NCBI RefSeq assembly: GCF_905250085.1 | Contig: NZ_CAJNOB010000003.1 | Span: forward strand, 1-63,416 | Length of the DNA stretch: 63,416 nt | From: Candidatus Methylacidithermus pantelleriae | GTDB lineage: Bacteria; Verrucomicrobiota; Verrucomicrobiia; Methylacidiphilales; Methylacidiphilaceae | Direction: 5' to 3' | Shown here: positions 28,420 through 37,992 of the stretch, one piece after another | Layout of the letters: every line of letters begins with the position of its first letter | How positions within the stretch are numbered: the first letter of the stretch is position 1 | Notes under the pieces: generated by a model | Told to the model about the DNA's origin: nothing | What the model saw: the letters and a program-made list of their open reading frames with translations, nothing else | Databases searched by the model: none | Made by a program: the position numbers and the translations under genes

Positions 28420-29538
28420 TCACACATTTCCTCGAAAAACGGCCAGCACGATTGCCACAGCCATCGCATTGCCCAGGCTCACAGGTAACAACCGCTTCCA
28501 GCTCAATGACATTAACTGGTCGTAGCGAAACCGGGGCAAGCTCCACCGAATCCAAATAAAGACGAAAAGGAAAACGCATATTTTAACAAGAAATACCAAG
28601 CCCTGAACCCCAACAAACCACCACGGATGATTCCTTCCGGCAAACCATCCCCAGGGTAAACTCCACCCACCGAAATACAACGTCACGAGAATTCCCGAGG
28701 CTACGATCAACGCTGCATATTCCCCGAGGAAAAAAAGCCCAAACTTCATGCCGCCATATTCGGTGTTATACCCTCCCACCAGTTCCTGTTCACTCTCAGG
28801 AAGGTCGAACGGCCCACGGTTCGTCTCGGCACACACAGCTGTAAAAAACATGACAAAAGAAAGCACAAGAAACGGCCACAACAAAAACATCCTTAACGAA
28901 GGCGAACGAGCGATGAAGGGAAAGAGAAGCCATCCTTTCTCGATCTGAAATTCCACAATGCTAGAAAGATTGAGAGTAGAGGTTACAAGAAAAATAGGCA
29001 GCAATGAAAGACCGAGTGCAATTTCATAAGAAACCATCTGTGCACTCGCTCTCAATCCCCCGAGCAACGGATATTTCGAGTTGGAGGACCAGCCCGCCAA
29101 TACAAGACTGTAAACCTCTAAGGAAGAGATCGCAAACGCAAAAAGAAGTCCCACGTCAAGATGGGCAATCACTCCTGGGTAGGGAATCGGTTCGGCCACT
29201 CCCGGGATACGAATTTCTTTGGTACTCGCAAAGGGTACGACGGAAGCAGCTACCAAAGGAGGAACCATCGCCAAAATCGGGGCAAGTTGGTAGTAAAACT
29301 TCTTCACATGCCCCGGAGTGTAGGCCTCCTTGGCAAGAAGCTTAATCCCATCGGCTATCGGCTGGCCAAGACCGAAGAAGGAAACCTTGGTGAAGGGAAG
29401 CCCCACTCGGTTTGGCCCGATGCGATCCTGCATCGCAGCGCAAATTCTTCGCTCCGCGAAGACCGTATAAGATACAAGAAATAAAAGGCCTCCAATCACG
29501 ATGAAAATTTTCACGAGTGTCGCCAAAAAAAAGACCAT
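28420..29538 (-). CDS. nuoH: NADH-quinone oxidoreductase subunit H
   Basis: A 372-residue membrane subunit of complex I at the junction of the membrane and peripheral arms, shaping the quinone site. Eight or so helices are visible. Family motifs include ERRICAAMQDRIGPNRVG, GLGQPIADGIKLLAKE, FDLPESEQELVGGYNTEY and the C-terminal IWIRWSLPRFRYDQLM. It is the last recognisable nuo gene here; nuoI-N do not follow. Confidence 0.95.
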   Translation of the reverse strand: MVFFLATLVKIFIVIGGLLFLVSYTVFAERRICAAMQDRIGPNRVGLPFTKVSFFGLGQPIADGIKLLAKEAYTPGHVKKFYYQLAPILAMVPPLVAASVVPFASTKEIRIPGVAEPIPYPGVIAHLDVGLLFAFAISSLEVYSLVLAGWSSNSKYPLLGGLRASAQMVSYEIALGLSLLPIFLVTSTLNLSSIVEFQIEKGWLLFPFIARSPSLRMFLLWPFLVLSFVMFFTAVCAETNRGPFDLPESEQELVGGYNTEYGGMKFGLFFLGEYAALIVASGILVTLYFGGWSLPWGWFAGRNHPWWFVGVQGLVFLVKICVFLFVFIWIRWSLPRFRYDQLMSLSWKRLLPVSLGNAMAVAIVLAVFRGNV

Positions 29539-29596
29539 GGCAAATCCCCTTCTTATACGATCTCTCGGTTCCGAGGCTCCTTACGGCGGGGTCGTC

Positions 29597-31279
29597 CTAG
29601 CAGACATTCACCCGGAGCTGAACACCAAGATCGCCCACGTCTTTCCACTGTAGTCCTTGTAACAAAGGAACCTCATGCGCCATCATAGCGAATACTTCGC
29701 CGATGGAAGAGGCGACCTCGGCTTCTCCTAACCTTCGATACATTTGCCGTAAAATTTGCCAGTCGGGCAGAGCCATCCCTGGACAGGCAACGGCTTTTCG
29801 CAAGCGTTGGAGTCGACCACTAATGTTTACCATGGTTCCGTCTTTCTCGGCAAAGCTTGCGCCGGGCAACACAAAATCACTTCTCTCAAACGACTCTCCA
29901 GGGATCAAGCCTTGCCAAACAAGTAGCGACAGCTTGCCAAGATTCTCCAGGGAAATTCCAGCTGTCACTGGATCCTCATGAATCACCCACAACGCCTTGC
30001 GATCCCCTGTGCGCACAGCCTCCCGAAGCCGGCTCAATCCTTCTTCCCCGGTGTCAAAACCGAACGTCCGCGCTCCCCACGTATTCGGATTGCAATCAGC
30101 ACTCCGCAGGATCCCATCCGCCTCTCCCACCCGAGGAACAATAGCAGTCAACACGTCGGTGCCTCCAAGGAGGTCCCGAATTTTCTTCAACAGGAACAAC
30201 TCTTCGTTCGTAAGGCGGGCAGACGCTAAAATCGCCAGCTCGCACCCTTCGATCCCCTTTAGCCTCTCAATAAGTTTCTGGAACACAATTTCCCAAACCT
30301 GGGGAAATAATTCACCCGAAACTCGAATCATCGGCTGAACGACTCTTCTTTTATCGTACATTTCATGAAATCTTGTCCTGCCAATGTCACACATCCAATG
30401 GGAATTAACCTCTTCATTAACCCGGGGCGTGATCCGATAGATCCGATTTTCGCGACTCCAGATAATGGTATTACATCCGGTTGCGCACTCTACACAAATG
30501 CTCGGCGTTTGCTCGAGAAACCAGACCCTCATCCGAAAGCGGAAATCTCGCGACGTAAGCGCCCCAACCGGGCATATATCCACCGTATTCAAAGAATAGT
30601 TATCATTCAGCAATCGTCCTGGATGGACCGTAAGAGTCGTGTAACTTCCTCTCTGGACAAATCCTAAAACATCGTTCTTGGCAATCTCACGTGCAAAGCG
30701 AACACACCGTGAGCACAGAATACAGCGTTCATCGTCCAGAATCACCCGATCTCCCACGACCACCCTCTTGGGCTTCTTTACTTTCTCTTCCACGAACCGG
30801 CTTTTCCCGGGTCCAAAATCATACGCAAACTCTTGGAGCAAACATTCCCCGGCCTGATCGCAGATCGGGCAATCGAGTGGATGATTGATCAAGAGAAACT
30901 CCAGCACCGACCTCCGGCACTCTTGGACTAGAGGACTATCCGTGCGAATCCCCATCCCCTCCGTAGCACCCGTCGCACAGGCGATTTGGGGTTTGGGATT
31001 CCACTGGATCTGGGGTCTTCCCGAGGCGTCAACTATGGGCTTCCGATCCGGACCGAGTCGAGGCATTCCCATCTCAAAAAGACACATGCGGCAGTTACCG
31101 GCAATGGAAAGCTTGGGATGGTAACAGTAATGGGGAATAAATTTTCCGAAACGTTTGGCTACCTCGATGATGTTAAGCCCCTTCGGTACTTGGACCCATT
31201 CCCCGTCGAGCTGCACGTTAACCAGGGGTGTTCCAGGGGCCGGAAGATCGTGGTCAAAGGGATTTTTAATAAGCGCCAT
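29597..31279 (-). CDS. nuoG: NADH-quinone oxidoreductase subunit G (short form)
   Basis: A 560-residue complex I Fe-S subunit. An N-terminal [2Fe-2S] domain is marked by HYCYHPKLSIAGNCRMC. The HxxxC-type cluster segment is HPLDCPICDQAGEC, and the two-cluster domain has DERCILCSRCVRF with VDICPVGALTS. A further cluster motif is CVECATGCNTIIW. The C-terminal molybdopterin-fold domain is present but shortened; many NuoG proteins reach 700-900 residues. It lies 15 bases after nuoF. Confidence 0.94.
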   Translation of the reverse strand: MALIKNPFDHDLPAPGTPLVNVQLDGEWVQVPKGLNIIEVAKRFGKFIPHYCYHPKLSIAGNCRMCLFEMGMPRLGPDRKPIVDASGRPQIQWNPKPQIACATGATEGMGIRTDSPLVQECRRSVLEFLLINHPLDCPICDQAGECLLQEFAYDFGPGKSRFVEEKVKKPKRVVVGDRVILDDERCILCSRCVRFAREIAKNDVLGFVQRGSYTTLTVHPGRLLNDNYSLNTVDICPVGALTSRDFRFRMRVWFLEQTPSICVECATGCNTIIWSRENRIYRITPRVNEEVNSHWMCDIGRTRFHEMYDKRRVVQPMIRVSGELFPQVWEIVFQKLIERLKGIEGCELAILASARLTNEELFLLKKIRDLLGGTDVLTAIVPRVGEADGILRSADCNPNTWGARTFGFDTGEEGLSRLREAVRTGDRKALWVIHEDPVTAGISLENLGKLSLLVWQGLIPGESFERSDFVLPGASFAEKDGTMVNISGRLQRLRKAVACPGMALPDWQILRQMYRRLGEAEVASSIGEVFAMMAHEVPLLQGLQWKDVGDLGVQLRVNVC

Positions 31280-31294
31280 CGTTTTCCCCCTATC

Positions 31295-32662
31295 TTAACT
31301 TTCCCCTTGGCCCGCGCAAGTTACCGCTTTGTCCGAGGTACGCCCGCCAGCCCGTTCAAAGTCCAAGCGAAACTTCTGAACAAAGCTCTCCACGGGCCAG
31401 GCACAAGCCTCACCAAAAGCACAAATCGTTCTTCCCGCAATCCCCTGCGCAATACTCACCAAAAGATCTGGGTCCTCGGGACGCCCCCTGCCACTAGCCA
31501 TGCGATCCAGGATCTTCTTCATCCATAGCGAGCCCTCTCGGCACGGAGTGCACTGACCACAGGACTCATGAGCATAGAACGTAGCGATATTCCGCAAAGA
31601 CTCCACCACATCCCGGCTGTCATCTAACACAATAATTCCGCCCGACCCGGCCATGGACCCTGCGGCTGCCAAGGTGTCGAAGTCGATTCTCAGGTCCTCT
31701 AGGGAATAGTCCCGCGTCTCAAAAGACCCGTCAGGCTTCCGCTCCGGTATCCGGTAGACCTCACCTGCCCTCAGAACCTTGGCCGAAGAACCACCGGGAA
31801 TAATCGCCTTAAGCTTCCTCCCACCCCGGATCCCCCCACACACCTCATACAAAAGCTCCCCAAACGTAATCTTCCCTACCTCAAATTCGTAATAACCAGG
31901 CCTCTCCACATCTCCACTCACGCAAAGGATCCTCGTCCCCGTATTATTCGGGCGCCCGAGCTTCGCGTATTCGGCCCCTCCCATTTCAATGATATGCTTC
32001 ACATTACAAAGAGTCTCCACATTATTCACAATCGTGGGACACATGTACAAGCCCAAAACCGCCGGAAAATACGGGGGCTTAATCCTTGGGTAACCGCGTT
32101 TGCCCTCGAGCGATTCAATGAGTCCTGTCTCCTCACCACATATATAAGCACCAGCCCCTCGAAAAATGTAAATTTCCAAGTCGTAACCGCTTCCCAAAAT
32201 ATTTTTCCCTAAAAAGTTGTGTTGCCTCGCCTCATCCAAGGCCCTCTCAAGAATGTGAGCCCCCTCGACAAACTCTCCCCGGATATAAATGTACGCTAGA
32301 TGAACTCGATTCGCATAACAGCTAAGGATCATTCCCTCCAGCAACTGGTGCGGATCTTTATAAATAATCTGCTTATCCTTAAATGTTCCGGGCTCCGACT
32401 CGTCCGCATTACAAATAAGGTATACGGGCTTTGTGTTTTTGGTATGATCAATAAAACTCCACTTTACTCCAGTGGGAAAACCGGCCCCTCCTCGACCCCG
32501 CAGCCCGGAAATTTTCACCTCGCGGATGATCTCGTCGGGATGCATCGCAAGGCCTTTCCGGAGCTGCTGGTAGCCACCATGACGCAAATAGCACTGGATA
32601 TCCGTGGTATATCCCGGCTCATCAATGTGCTTAAGAATGAGTCTGTACTCCTGGACCGCCAT
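31295..32662 (-). CDS. nuoF: NADH-quinone oxidoreductase subunit F
   Basis: A 455-residue NADH-oxidising subunit carrying FMN and cluster N3. The FMN/NADH glycine loops are GLRGRGGAGFPTGVKW and GAGAYICGEETGLIESLEGKRG. The 4Fe-4S cysteines are in ESCGQCTPCREG, with a fourth Cys in ICAFGEACAWP. Length and order fit the family. It lies 6 bases after nuoE. Confidence 0.96.
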   Translation of the reverse strand: MAVQEYRLILKHIDEPGYTTDIQCYLRHGGYQQLRKGLAMHPDEIIREVKISGLRGRGGAGFPTGVKWSFIDHTKNTKPVYLICNADESEPGTFKDKQIIYKDPHQLLEGMILSCYANRVHLAYIYIRGEFVEGAHILERALDEARQHNFLGKNILGSGYDLEIYIFRGAGAYICGEETGLIESLEGKRGYPRIKPPYFPAVLGLYMCPTIVNNVETLCNVKHIIEMGGAEYAKLGRPNNTGTRILCVSGDVERPGYYEFEVGKITFGELLYEVCGGIRGGRKLKAIIPGGSSAKVLRAGEVYRIPERKPDGSFETRDYSLEDLRIDFDTLAAAGSMAGSGGIIVLDDSRDVVESLRNIATFYAHESCGQCTPCREGSLWMKKILDRMASGRGRPEDPDLLVSIAQGIAGRTICAFGEACAWPVESFVQKFRLDFERAGGRTSDKAVTCAGQGES

Positions 32663-32668
32663 AGCACG

Positions 32669-33205
32669 CTACCGTTCCGTCGCCCACTTCTCGAGAATTT
32701 TTTCTGCTTTTTCCGTTGTGACTCGATCGTAAAACTCATCGTGGACCATCATAACCGGGGGTGTTCCGCATGACGCCAAACACTCAACCCATTCCATCGA
32801 ATATACCCCGTCAGAGCTCCGGCACACCCCATGCTCATCGGGCTGGCCCATCCTGCACCGCCCTCGCAGATACTCATACAGCTCGCCCGCCCCGCCCAGG
32901 GCACACGACAGTGTTCGACATACCTTAAAATGGACTTTCCCCACAGGTTCCTGCCGAAGCATTGGATAAAAGGTCACGAGCTCCCAAACATGGATGGGCT
33001 CAAGACCCAGCCGCGCCGCGATCCATTGAACTCCTTCCTCCGAAATATACCCAAACGTGCTTTGCCATAAATGTAAAAGTGGCAGGCACGCGCTACGTTT
33101 TGACACCGGGAACTGCGCAATGACCTTTTCCACCCGTTCCTCCCAATCTTGCGGAAAAGTCGTCCCAGCATTCACGCCATTTCGTTGCTCAACCGTTTCC
33201 TTCAT
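32669..33205 (-). CDS. nuoE: NADH-quinone oxidoreductase subunit E
   Basis: A 178-residue thioredoxin-fold subunit holding the [2Fe-2S] cluster N1a. The four cysteines are placed as CRTLSC (C-x4-C) and VECLASCG (C-x3-C). The N-terminal three-helix part includes LPLLHLWQSTFGYISEEGVQWIA. Its ATG overlaps the stop of the upstream lipoprotein gene as ATGA. Confidence 0.95.
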   Translation of the reverse strand: MKETVEQRNGVNAGTTFPQDWEERVEKVIAQFPVSKRSACLPLLHLWQSTFGYISEEGVQWIAARLGLEPIHVWELVTFYPMLRQEPVGKVHFKVCRTLSCALGGAGELYEYLRGRCRMGQPDEHGVCRSSDGVYSMEWVECLASCGTPPVMMVHDEFYDRVTTEKAEKILEKWATER

Positions 33206-33492
33206 TGAAAGCTACCTTGTGTGACAAACACCTTACCGTTTACAAAAATGATTTCCACCCGTGACTTCCCATTCTGGTAGACATACGTCTTGGCCCCGAG
33301 ACCAAAAGCTTCCGCCGAATGGACCTCCGCAGGCTCCCCTAAAATCGCCCTCACCTCCGACTCTGCCATGCCCGCTCGAACTCGGGATAAGTTTTCATTC
33401 GTCAGACGAGAGCATCCTAAACACAAAGCCAGAACGCCCATCATCCCCCAGCGCCCTGCCCAGCACCAGCGAACGAGGCTCTCCTTCCTCAT
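33202..33492 (-). CDS. BamE/SmpA-like lipoprotein inside the nuo operon
   Basis: A 96-residue lipoprotein. The leader has a basic start, a hydrophobic run and the lipobox LCLGC (acylated Cys near residue 27). The mature part reads like the SmpA/OmlA (BamE) fold, with AGMAESEVRAILGEPAEVH as the helix-turn-GxP motif and KTYVYQNGKSRVEIIFVNGKV as the beta strands. The gene overlaps both neighbours (nuoD and nuoE) by ATGA, so it is made together with complex I. No role for such a lipoprotein in NADH oxidation is established. Confidence 0.8.
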   Translation of the reverse strand: MRKESLVRWCWAGRWGMMGVLALCLGCSRLTNENLSRVRAGMAESEVRAILGEPAEVHSAEAFGLGAKTYVYQNGKSRVEIIFVNGKVFVTQGSFQ

Positions 33493-34730
33493 CGATCACA
33501 CTCTCCCATCACGAAATCAAGACTCCCAAGAATCGCAACGACATCACTAATGAGATTCCCAGGCAAAAGCTTAGGCAAAATGCTCAAATTCACAAACGAC
33601 GGGGAACGAATCTTTAACCTCCACGGCACGCCCCCTCCCTTACTATAAATATAGAATCCCAGCTCTCCTTTCGGATTTTCGGCCGCAAAATACACTTCTC
33701 CAGGCGGGGCGTTGATTCCCATTGTTGCGATCATAAAGTGATGGATAAGTTCTTCCATCTTCGTTAACACTTCATCCTTCTTCGGAAGACAATTCTTAGC
33801 ATCCGCTACCCAGATCGGCCCATCCGGAATGTCCGATAACGCCTGCTGCAAAATTCTCCGGCTTTGGCGTAATTCCTCCAAACGCACAAGATACCGGTCA
33901 TAGCAATCGCCAACGCTTCCTAGTGGAACATCAAAGTCGTACTTTTCATAGCCCAGATATGGATGTTTCTTCCGAATGTCGTAGTTGACACCGCTTGCCC
34001 GCAAATTCGGCCCTGTCAGACCATAATCAACGGCATCTTCCGGACGGATAATCCCCACGCCTTCCGTCCGTTCCACAAAGATCGGATTCCGAGTAATAAA
34101 CCGGTCGAGCTCATCAATTTTCTCGCCAAACTGTTGGACAAATGCCTGTGCCTTTTCCACCCAGCCGCTCGGCAAATCCCTGGCCAAGCCCCCGATGCGG
34201 GTATAGCTGGTGGTAAACCTTGCTCCCGTGAGCTCTTCGATCAGACTGTAAATTTTCTCCCGTTCGGTAAAAGTGTAGAGAAACGCTGTCGTCGCCCCAC
34301 AATCCATGGCATAGGCTCCCAGACCCAAAAGATGACTCGAAATGCGGGCTAGCTCACAACATATCACCCGAATGACCTGACACCGGGGAGGCACTTCCCA
34401 GCCCATGAGTTTTTCTACTGCACAAGCATACGCGACGTTGTTAGCAAGCGGTGCCAGGTAATCCAGACGATCGGTGTAGGGAATAAACTGGTGATAATGC
34501 ATGTTCTCGGCAATTTTCTCATCCCCTCGATGAAGATAACCGATATCTGGAGTTGCTTTAGTGACCACCTCTCCATCCATCTCGAGTACTAAGCGCAAAA
34601 CTCCATGCGTGCTCGGATGGGACGGCCCCATGTTAAGGATAAATTTTTCGCCGAAAGGCTCTACCGACCGGGCTAGATCTAGCCCTCGTGCCAATGGATC
34701 TCCCATCTCAAATTCGGTTCTTTGGGTCAT
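33489..34730 (-). CDS. nuoD: NADH-quinone oxidoreductase subunit D
   Basis: A 413-residue subunit forming the quinone-binding face with NuoB. Motifs are NMGPSHPSTHGVLRLVLEMDGE, DIGYLHRGDEKIAE, DRLDYLAPLANN and the C-terminal RLKIRSPSFVNL followed by DVVAILGSLDFVMGECDR. It overlaps nuoC by ATGA upstream and the lipoprotein gene downstream. The MidA-like methyltransferase family seen at 18095 acts on this subunit in mitochondria. Confidence 0.96.
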   Translation of the reverse strand: MTQRTEFEMGDPLARGLDLARSVEPFGEKFILNMGPSHPSTHGVLRLVLEMDGEVVTKATPDIGYLHRGDEKIAENMHYHQFIPYTDRLDYLAPLANNVAYACAVEKLMGWEVPPRCQVIRVICCELARISSHLLGLGAYAMDCGATTAFLYTFTEREKIYSLIEELTGARFTTSYTRIGGLARDLPSGWVEKAQAFVQQFGEKIDELDRFITRNPIFVERTEGVGIIRPEDAVDYGLTGPNLRASGVNYDIRKKHPYLGYEKYDFDVPLGSVGDCYDRYLVRLEELRQSRRILQQALSDIPDGPIWVADAKNCLPKKDEVLTKMEELIHHFMIATMGINAPPGEVYFAAENPKGELGFYIYSKGGGVPWRLKIRSPSFVNLSILPKLLPGNLISDVVAILGSLDFVMGECDR

Positions 34731-35326
34731 GGTGCTTCCTCTTCTTCCTTAGCTACGTGCTGCGCTCGAGGCTCCCGCTCCATAGCAAGTTTTCTACCGG
34801 GTTGCGAAACAAAAGGCCCCCCCTCCAAGGGAGCCGGTCTTGAAAAAGCAATCTCTCCTTCGTCGCTCCACTTGCCTTCCAAAGGAAAATCTTTGCGTAA
34901 AGGAAAGTACGGGTATCCCTCCCACATAAGAATCCGCCGCAGATCCGGATGCCCCTCAAAGCGCAAGCCCATCATGTCATATGCCTCCCGTTCGTGCCAA
35001 TTGGCTGTGGCGTACACAGGAACAAGACTGGGAACCGTAGGGTCTTCTTCGGGTACCCTCGCCTTTATCCGAAGAGGAAGACCTAGATCCAAATGATAGA
35101 AATGGTAAACCACCTCAAACCGAGGCTTTTCAGGGAGGTGATCCACAGCTGTGATATCCAAAAGAAAACGAAACCCTCGCTCCTCCTTGAGAAAACGGGC
35201 AACGTCCCGAACAATCCAACGGTCCAGCTGGACCGTTGTTTCCCCCCGGAACTCTCGAACCGAAAAGGTTTTTTGCTCAAAACGAGCCTGTAACGTGTCT
35301 AGGACTGAGGCCAGTTCTGGCTTCAC
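34727..35326 (-). CDS. nuoC: NADH-quinone oxidoreductase subunit C
   Basis: A 199-residue 30-kDa subunit. The signature is seen in ANWHEREAYDMMGLRFEGHPDLRRILM, preceded by FEVVYHFYHLDLGLPLRIKARV. A charged Glu/Pro-rich C-terminal tail is unremarkable. It lies 27 bases after nuoB and overlaps nuoD by ATGA. Confidence 0.95.
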   Translation of the reverse strand: MKPELASVLDTLQARFEQKTFSVREFRGETTVQLDRWIVRDVARFLKEERGFRFLLDITAVDHLPEKPRFEVVYHFYHLDLGLPLRIKARVPEEDPTVPSLVPVYATANWHEREAYDMMGLRFEGHPDLRRILMWEGYPYFPLRKDFPLEGKWSDEGEIAFSRPAPLEGGPFVSQPGRKLAMEREPRAQHVAKEEEEAP

Positions 35327-35353
35327 TGCTTGAGGAAGTCCGCCTGACCCAAT

Positions 35354-35875
35354 TTAAGCCGCCAATTCCACTCCCGATGGACGGCGCCACAACTTCGGGT
35401 CCATCTCTAGCAACCGCTGGAGTCGAACCAGCCCATCAAGGAGAGCCTCCGGTCTCGGCGGACACCCTGATATATATAAATCGACAGGAATCAGCTGATC
35501 AATGCCTTGCAGCACAGCGTAGGAACGATACATCCCCCCGCTAGAAGCACAAGCTCCCATCGCGATTACCCACTTGGGCTCCAGCATCTGGTCGTAAATC
35601 CGTTTCACCGAGAGAGCCATCTTGTAGGTAACCGTCCCAGCGACAATCATGAGGTCGGATTGGCGAGGGGAAAACCGCATCACCTCGGATCCAAAGCGCG
35701 CAATGTCGAACCGGGACGCCCCGGCGGCCATAAGTTCGATGCCGCAGCAGGCTAGGCCCATTGGCATCGGCCAGAGGGAATTTTTCCGCATCCAGGTAAG
35801 AGCCGCCTCTAGCGTCGTCCAGACGACATTCCCTTCAATCCGCGAATCGTACCCAGCTTCTCTGCCATGAACCAC
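35354..35875 (-). CDS. nuoB: NADH-quinone oxidoreductase subunit B
   Basis: A 173-residue subunit with cluster N2, the last Fe-S centre before quinone. Motifs are [18 protein letters not shown] with the tandem cysteines, [28 protein letters not shown] and [16 protein letters not shown]. The start is probably GTG 35875. nuoA normally precedes it, but only a possible remnant is seen. Confidence 0.95.
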   Translation of the reverse strand: MVHGREAGYDSRIEGNVVWTTLEAALTWMRKNSLWPMPMGLACCGIELMAAGASRFDIARFGSEVMRFSPRQSDLMIVAGTVTYKMALSVKRIYDQMLEPKWVIAMGACASSGGMYRSYAVLQGIDQLIPVDLYISGCPPRPEALLDGLVRLQRLLEMDPKLWRRPSGVELAA

Positions 35876-35879
35876 AGTC

Positions 35880-36188
35880 CAAAGCTAATCCTTCCTTAGG
35901 CTCGCGCGCAAGAACATTTTGCTTGGCCCGCACCTCCGGGAGAGGAGCTCTTTTCCGATATATCAAAAAGATTGGAATACTTTGAATTGTCCCAATGAAA
36001 TGGAAAGATGGATTGGTAGTACCCAGGTCGAACAACCGATCAGTTGAGTCTAACCCCTCTCCAAACTTTGCTTGCCATACCAGCTCTCTTTCCCCTGTGG
36101 AGAGAAACTCCCTAGGCCTATCGAAAACCGCACCCAAGCGACCGCCAGACAGTAACGGTGATAATCCCAATCCTACGAAAAGCCGTCA
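35880..36188 (-). pseudogene. Possible nuoA remnant upstream of nuoB
   Basis: An ATG at 36188 has a good ribosome site (AGGGGAG) and sits where nuoA is expected; the distance to nuoB is about 103 codons, close to NuoA length. The ATG frame stops after 23 codons. A second frame holds FGEGLDS, comparable to the YECGLDP motif of NuoA, and a third holds LFDIS near where FDIE is expected. The match is weak and by eye, so this is a suggestion only. Confidence 0.28.
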
Positions 36189-36858
36189 TGACTCCCCTAC
36201 CTATTCTGGGCGTTGCCCATCGCTGCCACGGCTAGAAAACAACCACAGAGCGATCTTCTTCCCTTCCCAATTGGGACCACGGCAATCCCCATGTGACCCA
36301 AGAAAGCTGGTTTTTCCTTTTGCAACGGTCGGCCGTTTTTCGTTACGCCTCTCCGGCCAGATCCCAAAGAGGATTGGCCCCACTGCTTGAACCAAAACGA
36401 GCCCCCGGGATCCGCCGGCAAGGTTTTTTAAAAATCTCATCTTCGAGTTGAACAAAACCATCAACCGTTTTTTCGGGCATTCCGGCCCGTGTGGCGTCCC
36501 CTACTCCACCAAGCCGGTGCCGTCCCCGAACCGATTTGGCCCGTTGCCCTCGGTTACATCTTCTTTGAGAATGGTCGATTCTGGTCACGCGAAAGATCTG
36601 GACGGTTTCCTTGCTCGATGGCAACGCCCGGTAGGTGGGAAAAGGAAAAACAAAGCAAGCAATGAGGAGCGCCGGGGAAGTTTCCTCCAGCCAAACATTG
36701 ACTCCTGACGCTTCCCCGGACTAAGGCAATACCATACTCCGAAACGGCCAGCGGGCGCTTGCGATGAGGTCCCCATCCCATGTATTTCCCTTAAGGCGTC
36801 AGGGGCCACACGCGTTCGCAGCTATGTCGGCCACTGTAACCCCATCGAGATACCCGCA
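36189..36858. other. Gene-free stretch upstream of hisC
   Basis: Frames up to about 90 codons occur on both strands but none shows family motifs, a leader peptide or a ribosome site. The stretch should contain the promoters for the nuo operon and hisC; no convincing -35/-10 pair was identified. Confidence 0.45.
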
Positions 36859-37986
36859 ATGGACCTAAAGGAACAGATACAGAGACTGGCAAATCCTTAT
36901 CTTCTGGAGCTTGTACCCTATGAACCTGGACGTCCTATTGAAGAGGTCGCTCGGGAGTTAGGACTCACGCCAACCCAGATCATCAAGCTTGCTTCCAATG
37001 AGAACCCCTTGGGGCCTTCTCCCAAAGCGCTAGCCGCCATCAAAAGCGTTTTGCCTCAGATCCACCGTTACCCAGACGGATCGGGTTACCGGCTGATTCG
37101 AAAGCTTTCCGACCACCTCCAGGTGGAAAGCCGACATATCGTGCTTGGGAACGGGTCCAATGAGATTATCGAGCTCCTCTTTCATACTTTTGTGCGTCCC
37201 GGTGTCCACGAGATCCTTATTTCTCGCTACAGCTTCCTTGTGTATCGCCTCATGGCGCAGCTATTCGGCGTCCGGTTTCGAATCGTCGAGGAAGAAAACT
37301 TTGTTGTTCGTCCTAGGGCTTTTCTTCAAGCCGTGGGTCCAGCAACGCGATTAATCTTCTTGGCTAACCCCAATAACCCGACCGGCACCCGGGTGCCAAC
37401 CGCCGAGCTGGAGGAACTTGTTTCGGGCGTGCCAGACCATGTGATTGTCGTAGTGGATGAAGCTTACTATGAATTTCTGGAGGATCCGCCTCCCTCGATT
37501 CGGTGGGTTCTCGAAGGAAAATCGTTGGTTCTCTTGCGGACTTTTTCGAAGGCGCACGGCCTTGCCGGTCTCCGGATTGGCTATGGGATTGCGCCGGTAC
37601 CCATTTGTGAACTTCTTCAGCGAGCGCGCCAACCTTTTAACGTGAACATGCTGGCCCAGGTTGCTGCCGAGGCTGCCCTTGAGGATAGGGAGCATATCCA
37701 ACGCACGCGTGATATCGTGCGAACGGGCCTCCGGGATCTGCAAGCGTCTTTGGCGAAGCTAGGCTTATCTTACGTTCCGTCTTCGGCGAATTTTCTTTTG
37801 ATCAAAGTCGGACAGGGAACGGAGGTGTTTCGACGTCTCCTACCTTTGGGAATCATCGTTCGCTCCATGGAGAGCTACGGGCTTCCGGAATGGATTCGGG
37901 TGAGCATAGGACTTCCAGAGGAGATGAAAAGGTTTGTGGAAGCTCTCACCGGTCTTGTCCAAAACGGCTTGTCCCCTTTGGAGTGA
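36859..37986 (+). CDS. hisC: Histidinol-phosphate aminotransferase
   Basis: A 375-residue fold-type I PLP aminotransferase for the seventh step of histidine synthesis. Features are KLASNENPLGPSP, NGSNEIIELL, FLANPNNPTGT, VVDEAYYEF and the PLP lysine in RTFSKAHGLAGLRIGYG, with a C-terminal Arg region near EWIRVSIG. A prephenate-dehydrogenase gene follows 6 bases later; HisC proteins can also transaminate aromatic keto acids, so a tyrosine or phenylalanine role is possible too. Confidence 0.93.
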   Translation: MDLKEQIQRLANPYLLELVPYEPGRPIEEVARELGLTPTQIIKLASNENPLGPSPKALAAIKSVLPQIHRYPDGSGYRLIRKLSDHLQVESRHIVLGNGSNEIIELLFHTFVRPGVHEILISRYSFLVYRLMAQLFGVRFRIVEEENFVVRPRAFLQAVGPATRLIFLANPNNPTGTRVPTAELEELVSGVPDHVIVVVDEAYYEFLEDPPPSIRWVLEGKSLVLLRTFSKAHGLAGLRIGYGIAPVPICELLQRARQPFNVNMLAQVAAEAALEDREHIQRTRDIVRTGLRDLQASLAKLGLSYVPSSANFLLIKVGQGTEVFRRLLPLGIIVRSMESYGLPEWIRVSIGLPEEMKRFVEALTGLVQNGLSPLE

Positions 37987-37992
37987 GGATTC

